Notes: generated by a model from the sequence alone, not told the origin. 24,483 nucleotides of DNA from Oscillospiraceae bacterium (GCA_015065205.1 SVQS01000010.1:1-24483), one strand, 5' to 3'; shown: positions 14,983 to 21,739, counted from the stretch's first letter. A program made the numbers and translations.

Positions 14983-16373
14983 ACGGTTTCCTTTTTTTTG
15001 TTAGATTCGGACGGTATATCGGGAAAGACGTCCTCATCGTTTGGGGTGGTTTTGAGAAAATACAGCATAAAGGGAATAGATGCAAGTCCCGTAATGGCAT
15101 CGGCGACGGGCTGTGCCAACTGAATACCCGTCAAACCGAACAGTCGGTGTAGAATAAGCAATACGGGAATAAAAATCGCGCCCGAGCGCAAGAGAGAGAG
15201 CAGGGAAGCGATCCCCGCACGGCGAATGCTTTGGTAGAGCATATTCACGGGAACGGAAAGAGAAAGGAACAAAATACCGATAGTTGCATAGCGTAGGGCG
15301 GGAACACCGATAACGCGTACCTCGGGGTGTTCTTGGAAGAGATAAACGATAGGCTCTGCAAAAATAAAACCAAGAGAAGCCAACACCGACAAAAGGCACA
15401 AGCCGAACACAGTGGTAAATATCAAGCCTTTTTTCACGCGACGGTATTTCTTTGCTTGATAATTGAAGGATGCCACAGGTTGGAATCCTTGACCAATGCC
15501 AAGACCCACAAACATAACAAGTGAGGAGAAACGATTGACCACGCTCATAGCGGCAATGGCGGCATCTCCAAAGGCTTTGGTCAGGTTGTTCAGAATACCG
15601 CCGGAAATGGAGTTGAGTCCTTGACGAATGAGAGAGGGAAAGCCCACCTTGCAAATGCCGAGATATTCACGTGCATCGCGGCTCATGGCGCGTATCGAAA
15701 CTGTACTTTGCGCCATACGTAAATACAAAAACAGAAGAATGCAAAAGCTGATAGCTTGCGAAATTGCCGTTGCCATTCCCGCACCGAATACGCCGAGACC
15801 GCAGACGTGCACGAATAAATAGTCGCCGAAAATATTTAAGATACCGCCCGTGGTAAGCCCAATCATCGAGTAAAAGGCCTTTCCCTCATAGCGCAGATTG
15901 TTATTGAGCACCAATGAACCAATCATCACAGGGCAGGCGAGCAAAACCCACATACCGTAATGGCGTGCGTATGGCAGAATGGTCTCAGTACTGCCCAAAA
16001 GACGGAGTAGGGGATCAAGGCAAAGAAGCCCACTGATGGAAAGAACCAATCCTACGCCAATACCCGTAAAGAATGCGGTTGATACGTAGCGTGTAGCACT
16101 TTTTGTGTCTTTGTCGGCCAAGGCTTTGGAAACAAAGGTTCCCGAGCCGTGACCGAGCATAAACGCGATTGCCTGAATAATGGATTGCAGGGTGAACAGA
16201 ATTCCAGTTGCTGCTTGTTGACTTTCTCCAAGAGTACCTACAAAATAGGTGTCAGCCAAATTGTAAATACCCGTGATGAGCATGGATATGGTTGTTGGAA
16301 TTCCAAGACCCACAATCAATTTTGCTATGGGGGTCTCGGTCATTTTCTTGTAATAAAGATCTGCCTGCGTCAT
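14979..16373 (-). CDS. MATE family multidrug/cation efflux protein
   Basis: 464 residues from ATG 16373, where AGGAG lies seven bases upstream. An upstream in-frame ATG at 16439 is rejected because it lies in the promoter. Twelve hydrophobic segments in two similar halves are typical of MATE (NorM/DinF-like) antiporters, which export drugs or metabolites in exchange for Na+ or H+. Landmarks: PIAKLIVGLGIPTTISMLITGIYNLADTYFVG at the N-terminus, GHGSGTFVSKALADKD after helix 2, and AMSVVNRFSSLVMFVGLGIGQGFQPVASFNYQAK in the second half. Length fits the family (about 450-460). It is the first gene of a two-gene operon with the HAD hydrolase. The charged tail SESNKKKETV carries the ribosome site of the next gene. 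Confidence 0.95.
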   Translation of the reverse strand: MTQADLYYKKMTETPIAKLIVGLGIPTTISMLITGIYNLADTYFVGTLGESQQAATGILFTLQSIIQAIAFMLGHGSGTFVSKALADKDTKSATRYVSTAFFTGIGVGLVLSISGLLCLDPLLRLLGSTETILPYARHYGMWVLLACPVMIGSLVLNNNLRYEGKAFYSMIGLTTGGILNIFGDYLFVHVCGLGVFGAGMATAISQAISFCILLFLYLRMAQSTVSIRAMSRDAREYLGICKVGFPSLIRQGLNSISGGILNNLTKAFGDAAIAAMSVVNRFSSLVMFVGLGIGQGFQPVASFNYQAKKYRRVKKGLIFTTVFGLCLLSVLASLGFIFAEPIVYLFQEHPEVRVIGVPALRYATIGILFLSLSVPVNMLYQSIRRAGIASLLSLLRSGAIFIPVLLILHRLFGLTGIQLAQPVADAITGLASIPFMLYFLKTTPNDEDVFPDIPSESNKKKETV

Positions 16374-16407
16374 AAGGGTACTCCTAACCTTTGTAATCCT
16401 CCTCAAT

Positions 16408-16436
16408 ATTATACAAATAATTTGCAGAAATTTCAA
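16408..16436 (-). promoter_or_regulatory. Sigma-A promoter of the MATE-HAD operon
   Basis: Minus strand TTGAAA (16431-16436), 17 bp spacer, perfect TATAAT (16408-16413), leader of about 28 bases containing GGAGG and then the AGGAG used for ATG 16373. Confidence 0.87.
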
Positions 16437-16547
16437 CAAAAAAATGTAAACATTCTTTTTTTGCGCAAAAGGAAGTCTAAAAAATGGAAAAACCCAGCTT
16501 GTTTTTGAAAAGCAATGAGAAAAAGTGAAAAAAGTTGAGCCAAAGCC

Positions 16548-16577
16548 TTGACAAAGTGAGGTGCTTCGTTGTATAAT
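16548..16577 (+). promoter_or_regulatory. Consensus sigma-A promoter of the 16621 gene
   Basis: Perfect TTGACA (16548-16553) and perfect TATAAT (16572-16577) with an 18 bp spacer, about 44 bases upstream of ATG 16621. Confidence 0.9.
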
Positions 16578-16620
16578 TAATGTGTATGGAAAATGGGATT
16601 TCGAAAGGAGTTATATCAAT

Positions 16621-17319
16621 ATGGGCGCTGTTTTGTTAAAAATCCTCAATGCAGGCGGTATTGGCGGGGCAATTAGCGAGGTCACCAATATGATCGTTTC
16701 TGCTGTAGGTGGTAAAATTCCCGAAAAGGTTATACTTGTTGCAGGTTTGTTTCTTGCTATTTTGATCGGTACGCTTGGGTATAAGTACATCAAACTGTTG
16801 TCTACAGCCGCCTTTGGCGTTGTAGGATACGCAATCGGTTTTGTAGGATTTAATATGGTAAAAGGACATTTTGGATGGAATGTTCCCGGAGCTGTTTCTT
16901 ACCTGTTAGGCATTGCTGTGCTGGTTTTGTTGGGATATTTGGCGTATAAGAAGTTTGCATATGCGCTGTTTGCTATAGCAGGTGCAGTCGGTTTCGTGGC
17001 AGGTTACTTTATCTACCCCAGTTACTTTGTGGGAGTTGCAGTTGCCATTGTTGTTGCAATGTTGGCTATGAGTTTTGTTCGCTATGGATTTGTAGCCATT
17101 CTGTCCGTTAGTTCGGGTTTCATCTCTGTGGGCATGATTTCTGCAATGGTTCCCACCCTTAGATTGTTTAACTTGTCTGAAGGGTTTGTTGGCAAACTGA
17201 TAGCTATTATTATTGCACTGATATTCGCAGCGATTCAGCTTTATTTTTCCCGTTCCGAAGCGAAGAAGCTTCGTGGCCCCAGAAGAGTAAAGATCAGACG
17301 CGTATTTGATGCATGGTAA
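16621..17319 (+). CDS. Multi-span membrane protein, TM7S3/TM198-like (DUF4203-like)
   Basis: 232 residues from ATG 16621 with AAAGGAG ten bases upstream; a longer frame from 16561 would start inside the promoter and is rejected. About seven close-packed, glycine-rich hydrophobic segments span residues 33-215 (for example VILVAGLFLAILIGTLGYKY, AVSYLLGIAVLVLLGYLAYK, LIAIIIALIFAAIQLYF). A strongly basic cytoplasmic tail follows (RSEAKKLRGPRRVKIRRV). The pattern resembles the TM7S3/TM198-like domain (DUF4203) by general appearance; no diagnostic residue proves it. Function unknown. It is transcribed alone from a consensus promoter and ends at the terminator 17338-17373. Confidence 0.68.
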   Translation: MGAVLLKILNAGGIGGAISEVTNMIVSAVGGKIPEKVILVAGLFLAILIGTLGYKYIKLLSTAAFGVVGYAIGFVGFNMVKGHFGWNVPGAVSYLLGIAVLVLLGYLAYKKFAYALFAIAGAVGFVAGYFIYPSYFVGVAVAIVVAMLAMSFVRYGFVAILSVSSGFISVGMISAMVPTLRLFNLSEGFVGKLIAIIIALIFAAIQLYFSRSEAKKLRGPRRVKIRRVFDAW

Positions 17320-17337
17320 GGCACACAAAAACAAGAA

Positions 17338-17373
17338 AGAAATTCGGTTCTGTGGGGACCGAATTTCTTTTTT
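17338..17373 (+). terminator. Intrinsic terminator of the 16621 gene
   Basis: Eleven-pair stem AGAAATTCGGT/ACCGAATTTCT (17338-17348 with 17358-17368), 9-base loop, and a T6 tract running to 17373. Confidence 0.92.
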
Positions 17374-17404
17374 GAAAAAACTTTATCTTTTTTTGCAAAA
17401 AGAC

Positions 17405-17433
17405 TTGCAATTTACGCAAAACTATGATATAAT
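17405..17433 (+). promoter_or_regulatory. Promoter of tRNA-Trp
   Basis: TTGCAA (17405-17410), 17 bp spacer, perfect TATAAT (17428-17433), 27 bases before the tRNA 5' end. Confidence 0.85.
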
Positions 17434-17460
17434 ATTGAGCGTTGCAGAAAAACTGCACAC

Positions 17461-17536
17461 AGGGGTATAGCTCAGTTGGTAGAGTACTGGTCTCCAAAAC
17501 CATGGGTCGTGGGTTCGAGTCCTTCTGCCCCTGCCA
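17461..17536 (+). tRNA. tRNA-Trp (anticodon CCA)
   Basis: 76 bases including an encoded CCA tail (17534-17536). The acceptor arm AGGGGTA (17461-17467) pairs with TGCCCCT (17526-17532). The D arm GCTCAGTTGGTAGAGT, the anticodon loop CTCCAAA with anticodon CCA at 17494-17496, and the T arm GTGGGTTCGAGTCCTTC are all recognisable. It stands alone with its own promoter and terminator. Its last 14 bases before CA (17521-17534) recur inverted at 18750-18763. Confidence 0.97.
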
Positions 17537-17538
17537 AG

Positions 17539-17572
17539 AAAAAAGCCATTCGCGAATGCGGATGGCTTTTTT
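17539..17572 (+). terminator. Terminator of tRNA-Trp
   Basis: Fifteen-pair stem (17539-17553 with 17558-17572), centre ATTCGC/GCGGAT with a GAAT loop, flanked by A6 and T6; it starts three bases after the tRNA CCA end. Confidence 0.93.
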
Positions 17573-17574
17573 CA

Positions 17575-17751
17575 GTGAAATTCGCCTTCGGCGAGTGAAA
17601 TATGGCTTCGCCATGTGAAATAGCTTCGCTGTGAAATATTTGCTTCGCAAATGTGAAAAGGCGAATTTTATTTCACATTGCGACGAAGGAGCAATATTTC
17701 ACAATTCACGAAGTGAATTATTTCACATTCGGCGTAAGCCGAATATTTCAC
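17575..17751. repeat. Mosaic palindromic repeat element (GTGAAAT/ATTTCAC-spaced hairpins)
   Basis: A 177 bp non-coding block. The left half has GTGAAAT at 17575, 17595, 17615 and 17631 and the variant GTGAAAA at 17653. These separate four small hairpins with TTC loops: stems TCGCC (17582), ATGGC (17602), AGC (17622) and ATTTGC (17638). The right half has ATTTCAC at 17670, 17696, 17720 and 17745, separating three hairpins with reverse-sense loops: ATTGC (17677), AATTCAC with GAA loop (17703), ATTCGGC with GTAA loop (17727). The separators are reverse complements, and AAGGCGAATTT (17658-17668) complements the first hairpin's left arm. The whole block is thus one large imperfect palindrome built from smaller ones. 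I recognise the style from intergenic repeats of gut Clostridia but cannot name a family. Confidence 0.9.
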
Positions 17752-17780
17752 TTGAAAAAATATCGAATTTATGATATAAT
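17752..17780 (+). promoter_or_regulatory. Promoter of the four-helix-bundle gene
   Basis: TTGAAA (17752-17757), 17 bp spacer, perfect TATAAT (17775-17780). The -35 box begins on the base right after the last ATTTCAC of the repeat element. Confidence 0.82.
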
Positions 17781-17803
17781 AACAGCAGAAAGGCGGTGTT
17801 ACT

Positions 17804-18001
17804 ATGGCAGATTCAAAGCTTCGGGATTTATCAACCGATTTTGCTGTAAAAGTTATCAAAATTTGTGACAGTATAAAAGGTCACTATTCTCTTGTCAATC
17901 AGTTGGAGCGTTCGTCAACCTCCATCGGCGCCAACATTCACGAAGCGAATTATGCTCATAGCAAAGCCGACTTTGTTGCCAAGTTTCAAATTGCGCTATG
18001 A
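17804..18001 (+). pseudogene. 3'-truncated IVP/four-helix-bundle protein gene
   Basis: 65 codons: MADSKLRDLSTDFAVKVIKIC ... QLERSSTSIGANIHEANYAHSKADFVAKFQIAL, then TGA. The core S.TSIGANI.EA.YA.SKADF..K..IAL is the hallmark of the 23S rRNA intervening-sequence / four-helix-bundle family (PF05635, TIGR02436). Members are about 115-125 residues, continuing IALKEA.E..YWL; here only the first two helices remain, and none of the rest is visible downstream in any frame. A good promoter and a G-rich ribosome site (AAAGGCGGTG) are retained, so a short peptide may still be made. Known relatives sit in 23S rRNA insertions or act as Avd in diversity-generating retroelements; nothing else of either is here. 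Confidence 0.8.
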
Positions 18002-18007
18002 TACAAT
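17999..18007 (+). promoter_or_regulatory. Possible extended -10 promoter of the 18038 gene
   Basis: TGATACAAT (17999-18007) fits TGnTAnnnT, with no good -35. A second candidate, TTGCGC (17991-17996) and TATAAA (18013-18018) with 16 bp spacing, would place the start on top of the ribosome site AGGTGG (18025-18030), so the first is preferred. Both overlap or abut the broken end of the upstream reading frame. Confidence 0.4.
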
Positions 18008-18037
18008 TAAACTATAAAATAGATAGGTGGTGCTGTT

Positions 18038-18595
18038 ATGAGCGAAATAAAAATCGGAGATTACGTTACAGGATATTCCTCGGGTTATTGGCAATTGATC
18101 GATATCAAGCCACATATTGCAACCGATGATTATTCATCGGAATATGCTCAATGGAAAAAGGGGCAAGTTATTGGTCAATTAGTTATTCTGAAAAAATGCT
18201 TTACCAATAAAATGAAACCGCGCATAGATTTTACCTATGAGGATTCCCGTTGGCTAAAGCCTGTTTCTGACGATGTTCTCGTTGAAATCGAAAAATATTT
18301 TGATGAACATCCCGACTACAAACAAAAATTTGATACGGCTGTTGTTAAGCTAAGACCTTCGATAACAAACTGTTGGATAGATATTCCGGAAGAAAAAGAA
18401 GAAGATTTCAGATCAACACTAAAAAGACTCCCCGATCAATATACAATGGACGAATTTTGGAAAGTGGCTAAACGCTATAAAAAATATGTTTCTAAGCCTC
18501 CCACAGGATATTTGCTTAATCTTTCTACATATCCTTGGAATTTAGATAAAAACGCAAATGCGATTTATTTTGATTGGGAACTTATTAAACATTAA
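18038..18595 (+). CDS. Hypothetical soluble protein, orphan gene
   Basis: 185 residues; no family recognised. No signal peptide or membrane segment. It is rich in aromatic and charged residues (GYSSGYWQLIDIKP, WKKGQVIGQLVILKKCF, FTYEDSRWLKPV). The first ~75 residues look like a small beta-barrel (IKIGDYVTGYSSGYW... QVIGQLVILKK), which may suggest a KOW/SH3-like fold (inference only), and the rest looks helical. Ribosome site AGGTGG lies eight bases before ATG 18038. It lies between a truncated IVP gene and the inverted copy of the tRNA 3' end, so it may be horizontally acquired cargo. Its third positions look more AT-rich by eye than those of neighbouring genes; this was not calculated. Confidence 0.7.
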   Translation: MSEIKIGDYVTGYSSGYWQLIDIKPHIATDDYSSEYAQWKKGQVIGQLVILKKCFTNKMKPRIDFTYEDSRWLKPVSDDVLVEIEKYFDEHPDYKQKFDTAVVKLRPSITNCWIDIPEEKEEDFRSTLKRLPDQYTMDEFWKVAKRYKKYVSKPPTGYLLNLSTYPWNLDKNANAIYFDWELIKH

Positions 18596-18625
18596 AAGCG
18601 CTACATAGCTTCGTTTACCAGCATA

Positions 18626-18660
18626 GTTGGAAAATCTCTTTTTCGGGAGATTTTCGCAAC
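18626..18660. other. Stable hairpin in the 18596-18879 intergenic region
   Basis: GAAAATCTC (18630-18638) pairs with GAGATTTTC (18647-18655). After a one-base bulge at 18656, GTTG (18626-18629) pairs with CAAC (18657-18660), giving a 13-pair interrupted stem with an 8-base loop. No U-tract follows on the plus strand, so it is not a canonical terminator. The remainder of this gap holds a small GGATA/TATCC hairpin (about 18675-18688), the tRNA-derived 14-mer and a promoter, but no gene. Confidence 0.5.
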
Positions 18661-18749
18661 CCATCATCGCCAAGGGATAAGTCTATCCTCACAGCAAAAA
18701 TCGCGGACTGTTTTTGTACGATAGCCTTATATGGATCTATTTTGTTTTT

Positions 18750-18763
18750 GCAGGGGCAGAAGG
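18750..18763 (-). repeat. 14 bp inverted copy of the tRNA-Trp 3' end
   Basis: GCAGGGGCAGAAGG is the exact reverse complement of 17521-17534, the T-arm and acceptor 3' end of tRNA-Trp. The match stops at both edges. tRNA 3' ends are classic integration sites, but attL and attR are normally direct repeats, so this inverted copy could be a remnant, an inverted segment, or chance. Confidence 0.55.
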
Positions 18764-18818
18764 TTTTGAGAAATCACGCGCGAGGCGAAGCCGAGCCGTG
18801 GCGAATTTGTATTTTTGC

Positions 18819-18847
18819 TTGCAAAATTTCAAAATCCGTGTTATAAT
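18819..18847 (+). promoter_or_regulatory. Promoter of the FliB-like gene
   Basis: TTGCAA (18819-18824), 17 bp spacer, perfect TATAAT (18842-18847), 32 bases before ATG 18880. Confidence 0.85.
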
Positions 18848-18879
18848 GCAATTATATTGAACATATCAAAGGAAGCTCT

Positions 18880-19770
18880 ATGAAACTTTACGCACCTACC
18901 TACTATAAAAAATTCAGATGCATTGCCGATGCGTGCGAGCACAGCTGCTGCATCGGTTGGGAAATTGATATTGACGAGTATACCCTCGAAAAATACAAAA
19001 TGCTTGACTGCCCCTACGGCTCTGCCATTTGTGATAGCATTTCGATGAAAGAGACTCCACATTTTCAACTTGGCGAGGGGGATAGATGTCCTCACCTTGA
19101 CGAGTGTGGGCTTTGCAAAATTATCCTTAGTATGGGCGAGGACTATCTTTGCGATATTTGTCGTGAGCATCCCCGATTTTACAATTATACAAGCGTTGCT
19201 GAGGTGGGAGTTGGTGCCTCATGCCCGGAGGCGGCAAGGCTCATTCTTTCCTCGCCCGACTTTGCCGTTTTTGAAGAAATAGGCGAGGTTGCCACCAGAA
19301 CAGATGACGTTCCTTTTGACGGATGCGCAGTGCGGGGCGAATTATATGCAATTCTCGAGGATGCGGCAAATACCTACTTCAATGCTCTCGAAAAAGTTTA
19401 TAGCGCATATTCCATCGAAGTGGGAGACGACAACCGATGGTTGAAAATACTCTCCTCGTTGGAGTATCTGAATGCCGATCACAAGCAATTATTTATGAAG
19501 TATTCGTCAAAGCTCCGTCCCGAGGATGGGAAAACAGACGACTATTTGAAACGCTTTTTGGCGTATCTCGTTTACCGTCACTGTACGGAAGCAATCAATG
19601 AAAACGATTTTGCTGTTCGCTTGTCTTTTTGTCTGTTTTGCGAACGGCTCCTTGCTTCTTTGATATGCTCCCAAGCGGCAGGATCGTTGCAGGAGGTAGC
19701 AGCCTTGGCAAGCATCATCTCGGAAGAAATCGAATACTCTGAGGAGAACACTTGGGCGCTGATGGGTTAA
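18880..19770 (+). CDS. FliB-like cysteine-cluster protein (flagellin lysine-N-methylase family)
   Basis: 296 residues. The N-terminus MKLYAPTYYKKFRCIADACEHSCCIGWEIDID carries C14, C19, C23 and C24. Further cysteines are at 44, 51, 70, 76 and 79 (RCPHLDECGLCKI), in CDICREHPRFYNY (91, 94) and in GASCPEAARLIL. This spacing belongs to the family annotated as flagellin lysine-N-methylase, related to the YkgJ CxxCxxCC group, where the cysteines bind metal, perhaps an Fe-S cluster. The remainder is helical. It is somewhat shorter than many members, so the C-terminus may be reduced. There are no flagellar genes in the window, so the real methylation target is open. Ribosome site AAAGGAAG precedes ATG 18880. 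Confidence 0.83.
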   Translation: MKLYAPTYYKKFRCIADACEHSCCIGWEIDIDEYTLEKYKMLDCPYGSAICDSISMKETPHFQLGEGDRCPHLDECGLCKIILSMGEDYLCDICREHPRFYNYTSVAEVGVGASCPEAARLILSSPDFAVFEEIGEVATRTDDVPFDGCAVRGELYAILEDAANTYFNALEKVYSAYSIEVGDDNRWLKILSSLEYLNADHKQLFMKYSSKLRPEDGKTDDYLKRFLAYLVYRHCTEAINENDFAVRLSFCLFCERLLASLICSQAAGSLQEVAALASIISEEIEYSEENTWALMG

Positions 19771-19782
19771 AATATATTTTAC

Positions 19783-19810
19783 TTGACAAGATGCAATTTT
19801 ATGGTATAAT
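19783..19810 (+). promoter_or_regulatory. Promoter of the 19844 gene
   Basis: Perfect TTGACA (19783-19788) and TATAAT (19805-19810), 16 bp spacer. It starts 13 bases after the previous stop, so the two genes are separately transcribed. Confidence 0.87.
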
Positions 19811-19843
19811 AACTACAATAAACCGCAAAGGAGACTTACTGCT

Positions 19844-20260
19844 ATGACTTCCAAAGAACAATGCGAAATATTGCTTGATAAATTGCTCCCATTCGCAGAG
19901 GAGCAGATGAAGAAGTATCGCGAATTTTTTCCGTTTGCCGCAGTTCTCTTGAACGATGATTCCGTGGAATTGACTGCGAGCTATGATGGGAACGAGCATC
20001 CGGAATCAAAGGCCGTACTCGAAGATTTGAAGCAGATCCATAAGAAACTGGCTTCCGAAGAGAAAATCAAAGCCAGCGGTATCGTTTGGAATGCGGGTGT
20101 GACTTTGGAAGACGGAAAGCCGACTGACGCTATTATTGTTAGCTTGGAGCACAAGGATAACTATTCGGTGATTGTAGGCGAGCCCTATAAAATCGGATTT
20201 TTCAAAAAGGTCAGCTTTGGCAATCTCTTTGCCTTGGAAGGAAAGCACGATATCTTTTAA
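19844..20260 (+). CDS. Small conserved-looking soluble protein, unknown function
   Basis: 138 residues; not recognised. An N-terminal helix (KEQCEILLDKLLPFAEEQMKKYREFFPFAAVLLNDD) is followed by alternating strands and helices (VELTASYDG, EDLKQIHKKLASEEKIKASGIVWNAGV, DAIIVSLEHKDNYSVIVGEPYKIG). No signal peptide or membrane segment. AAAGGAG lies ten bases upstream of ATG 19844. The gene has its own consensus promoter and a strong shared terminator, so it appears to be a real, well-expressed single gene. No neighbour indicates its role. Confidence 0.78.
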   Translation: MTSKEQCEILLDKLLPFAEEQMKKYREFFPFAAVLLNDDSVELTASYDGNEHPESKAVLEDLKQIHKKLASEEKIKASGIVWNAGVTLEDGKPTDAIIVSLEHKDNYSVIVGEPYKIGFFKKVSFGNLFALEGKHDIF

Positions 20261-20280
20261 CTTACATAGCTTGCTAATCA

Positions 20281-20312
20281 AAAAAGACGATTGAGAAATC
20301 AATCGTCTTTTT
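20281..20312. terminator. Bidirectional intrinsic terminator
   Basis: Fourteen-pair stem AAAAAGACGATTGA/TCAATCGTCTTTTT (20281-20294 with 20299-20312) closed by a GAAA tetraloop. It ends in T5 on both strands and lies between the stops at 20260 (plus) and 20318 (minus). Confidence 0.95.
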
Positions 20313-20317
20313 GCGTT

Positions 20318-21739
20318 TCATTGTACAATTTGAACCTTCAGCAAATTTGTCGTACCTTCAATGTTAAGGGGAACACCTGCGGTGATAACGGCTTTGTCAC
20401 CGAAGCTGACAAGGTCGTTCTGCTTGGCGCAGTCGATAGCGTGGGTGAAGAGTGCATCTGTGTTGTTTTGGTGCAGAGCCAGAACGGGAATAACCCCCCA
20501 AGAAAGGCTAAGCTGATGATAGGTTTTGAGTTCAGGTGTTGCTGCAACGATCATTTGTTGTGGGCGGAACTTGGAAACGCGGCGCGCGGTCAGTCCCGAG
20601 GTGGTTACAGCGATAATGACCTTTGCACCCACGTCGCGTGCTGTGGTTGCAGCAGCATCGCAAATAGCGTTGGTAACGTCGGCGGTATCGGAGTCGTAGC
20701 GAATGCCGCTATACGTATCCATATCAAAGGCATCGCATTCGGCTTGTTCCGCAATTTGTGCCATTACCTTAACAACCAACGCAGGGTGGTCGCCTGCGGC
20801 AGTCTCTCCCGAAAGCATAACTGCGGACGTGCCATCAAAAACGGCGTTTGCAACATCGGTGATCTCGGCACGCGTGGGGGTGGATGAGTGAATCATCGAT
20901 TCCAGCATCTGTGTGGCGGTGATAACCATCTTACCCGATTGATAGCACTTACGAATGAAGCGTTTTTGAATACCGGGCAGACGTTCAAATTCTACCTCAA
21001 CGCCCATATCTCCACGCGCCACCATAATGCCGTCGGAGTGGCGTAGAATGGCATCAAAATTGTTTATGCCCTCAATGTTCTCAATTTTAGAGATGATCTT
21101 AATGCTGTGGCCGCCGTGGTAATCCAAAAACTTGCGCAGTTGAATCACATCCTCGCGGCAACGAACAAAAGAAGCGGCAACAAAGTCCACATCCTGCTCA
21201 ATGCCAAAAATGAGGTCTGCGCGGTCTTGCTCGCTCAAATAGGGCATATCGATATGAAAATTGGGAATGTTGATGCTCTTATGGTTGGAAAGCTCCCCAC
21301 CCACATCTACACGGCAGATGATGTCGGTATCGGTAGTATCGGTTACGGTCATAGCTACCTTGCCGTCATCTAAAAGAACACGTACGCCTGCGTAGAGTTG
21401 ACGGGGAAGATCGGGGAAGGTGATGGAAGCGTGCGTAGCGTCTCCTATGATGTCGGTTGTTGTTAGGGTAAAGATATCTCCCTTTTTGAGTAAGATTTTA
21501 CCTTTGGCAAAATCTTTCAGACGAATTTCAGGTCCTTTTGTGTCAAGCATAATCGCAGCGGGGAGATCGAGACGGTCTCTTACCTTACGAAGGAGAGAAA
21601 TGGCATTCTTGTGGTATTCGTGTGTCCCGTGCGAAAAATTAAAACGCGCAACATTCATACCGTTTTTTAACATTTCTTCCAAAATGTCTTCTTTGAGACA
21701 GGCAGGTCCTAAAGTGCAAACGATTTTGGTTTTTCTCAT
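20318..21739 (-). CDS. pyk: Pyruvate kinase
   Basis: 473 residues, the usual length for pyruvate kinase without the extra C-terminal PEP-utiliser domain found in Bacillus. It catalyses phosphoenolpyruvate + ADP to pyruvate + ATP, the last step of glycolysis, in the cytoplasm. Family landmarks in order: MRKTKIVCTLGPA, NVARFNFSHG with the substrate-binding arginine, IMLDTKGPEIR, KIISKIENIEGINNFDAIL, the Mg-binding MVARGDMGVE, ITATQMLESMI and VMLSGETAAGDHP. The C-terminal domain runs from about 350. The start at 21739 has AAGGATG about nine bases upstream. It is transcribed alone, ending at 20281-20312. No clear sigma-A promoter could be fixed upstream; candidates near 21760-21800 are all poor. 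Confidence 0.97.
   Translation of the reverse strand: MRKTKIVCTLGPACLKEDILEEMLKNGMNVARFNFSHGTHEYHKNAISLLRKVRDRLDLPAAIMLDTKGPEIRLKDFAKGKILLKKGDIFTLTTTDIIGDATHASITFPDLPRQLYAGVRVLLDDGKVAMTVTDTTDTDIICRVDVGGELSNHKSINIPNFHIDMPYLSEQDRADLIFGIEQDVDFVAASFVRCREDVIQLRKFLDYHGGHSIKIISKIENIEGINNFDAILRHSDGIMVARGDMGVEVEFERLPGIQKRFIRKCYQSGKMVITATQMLESMIHSSTPTRAEITDVANAVFDGTSAVMLSGETAAGDHPALVVKVMAQIAEQAECDAFDMDTYSGIRYDSDTADVTNAICDAAATTARDVGAKVIIAVTTSGLTARRVSKFRPQQMIVAATPELKTYHQLSLSWGVIPVLALHQNNTDALFTHAIDCAKQNDLVSFGDKAVITAGVPLNIEGTTNLLKVQIVQ

Noticed and set aside
14979..16439. MATE start at 16439
   Set aside because: It would translate through the TATAAT and -35 of the operon's own promoter; the ATG at 16373 has a good AGGAG.
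17575..17751. CRISPR array
   Set aside because: The repeated unit is only 7 bases, spacers are self-complementary hairpins of variable short length, orientation switches half way, and no cas gene is present.
17653..17868. Plus-strand 71-codon frame and its minus-strand counterpart 17668-17859
   Set aside because: They lie across the palindromic repeat and promoter; translations are by-products of hairpin sequence and conflict with the recognised four-helix-bundle frame.
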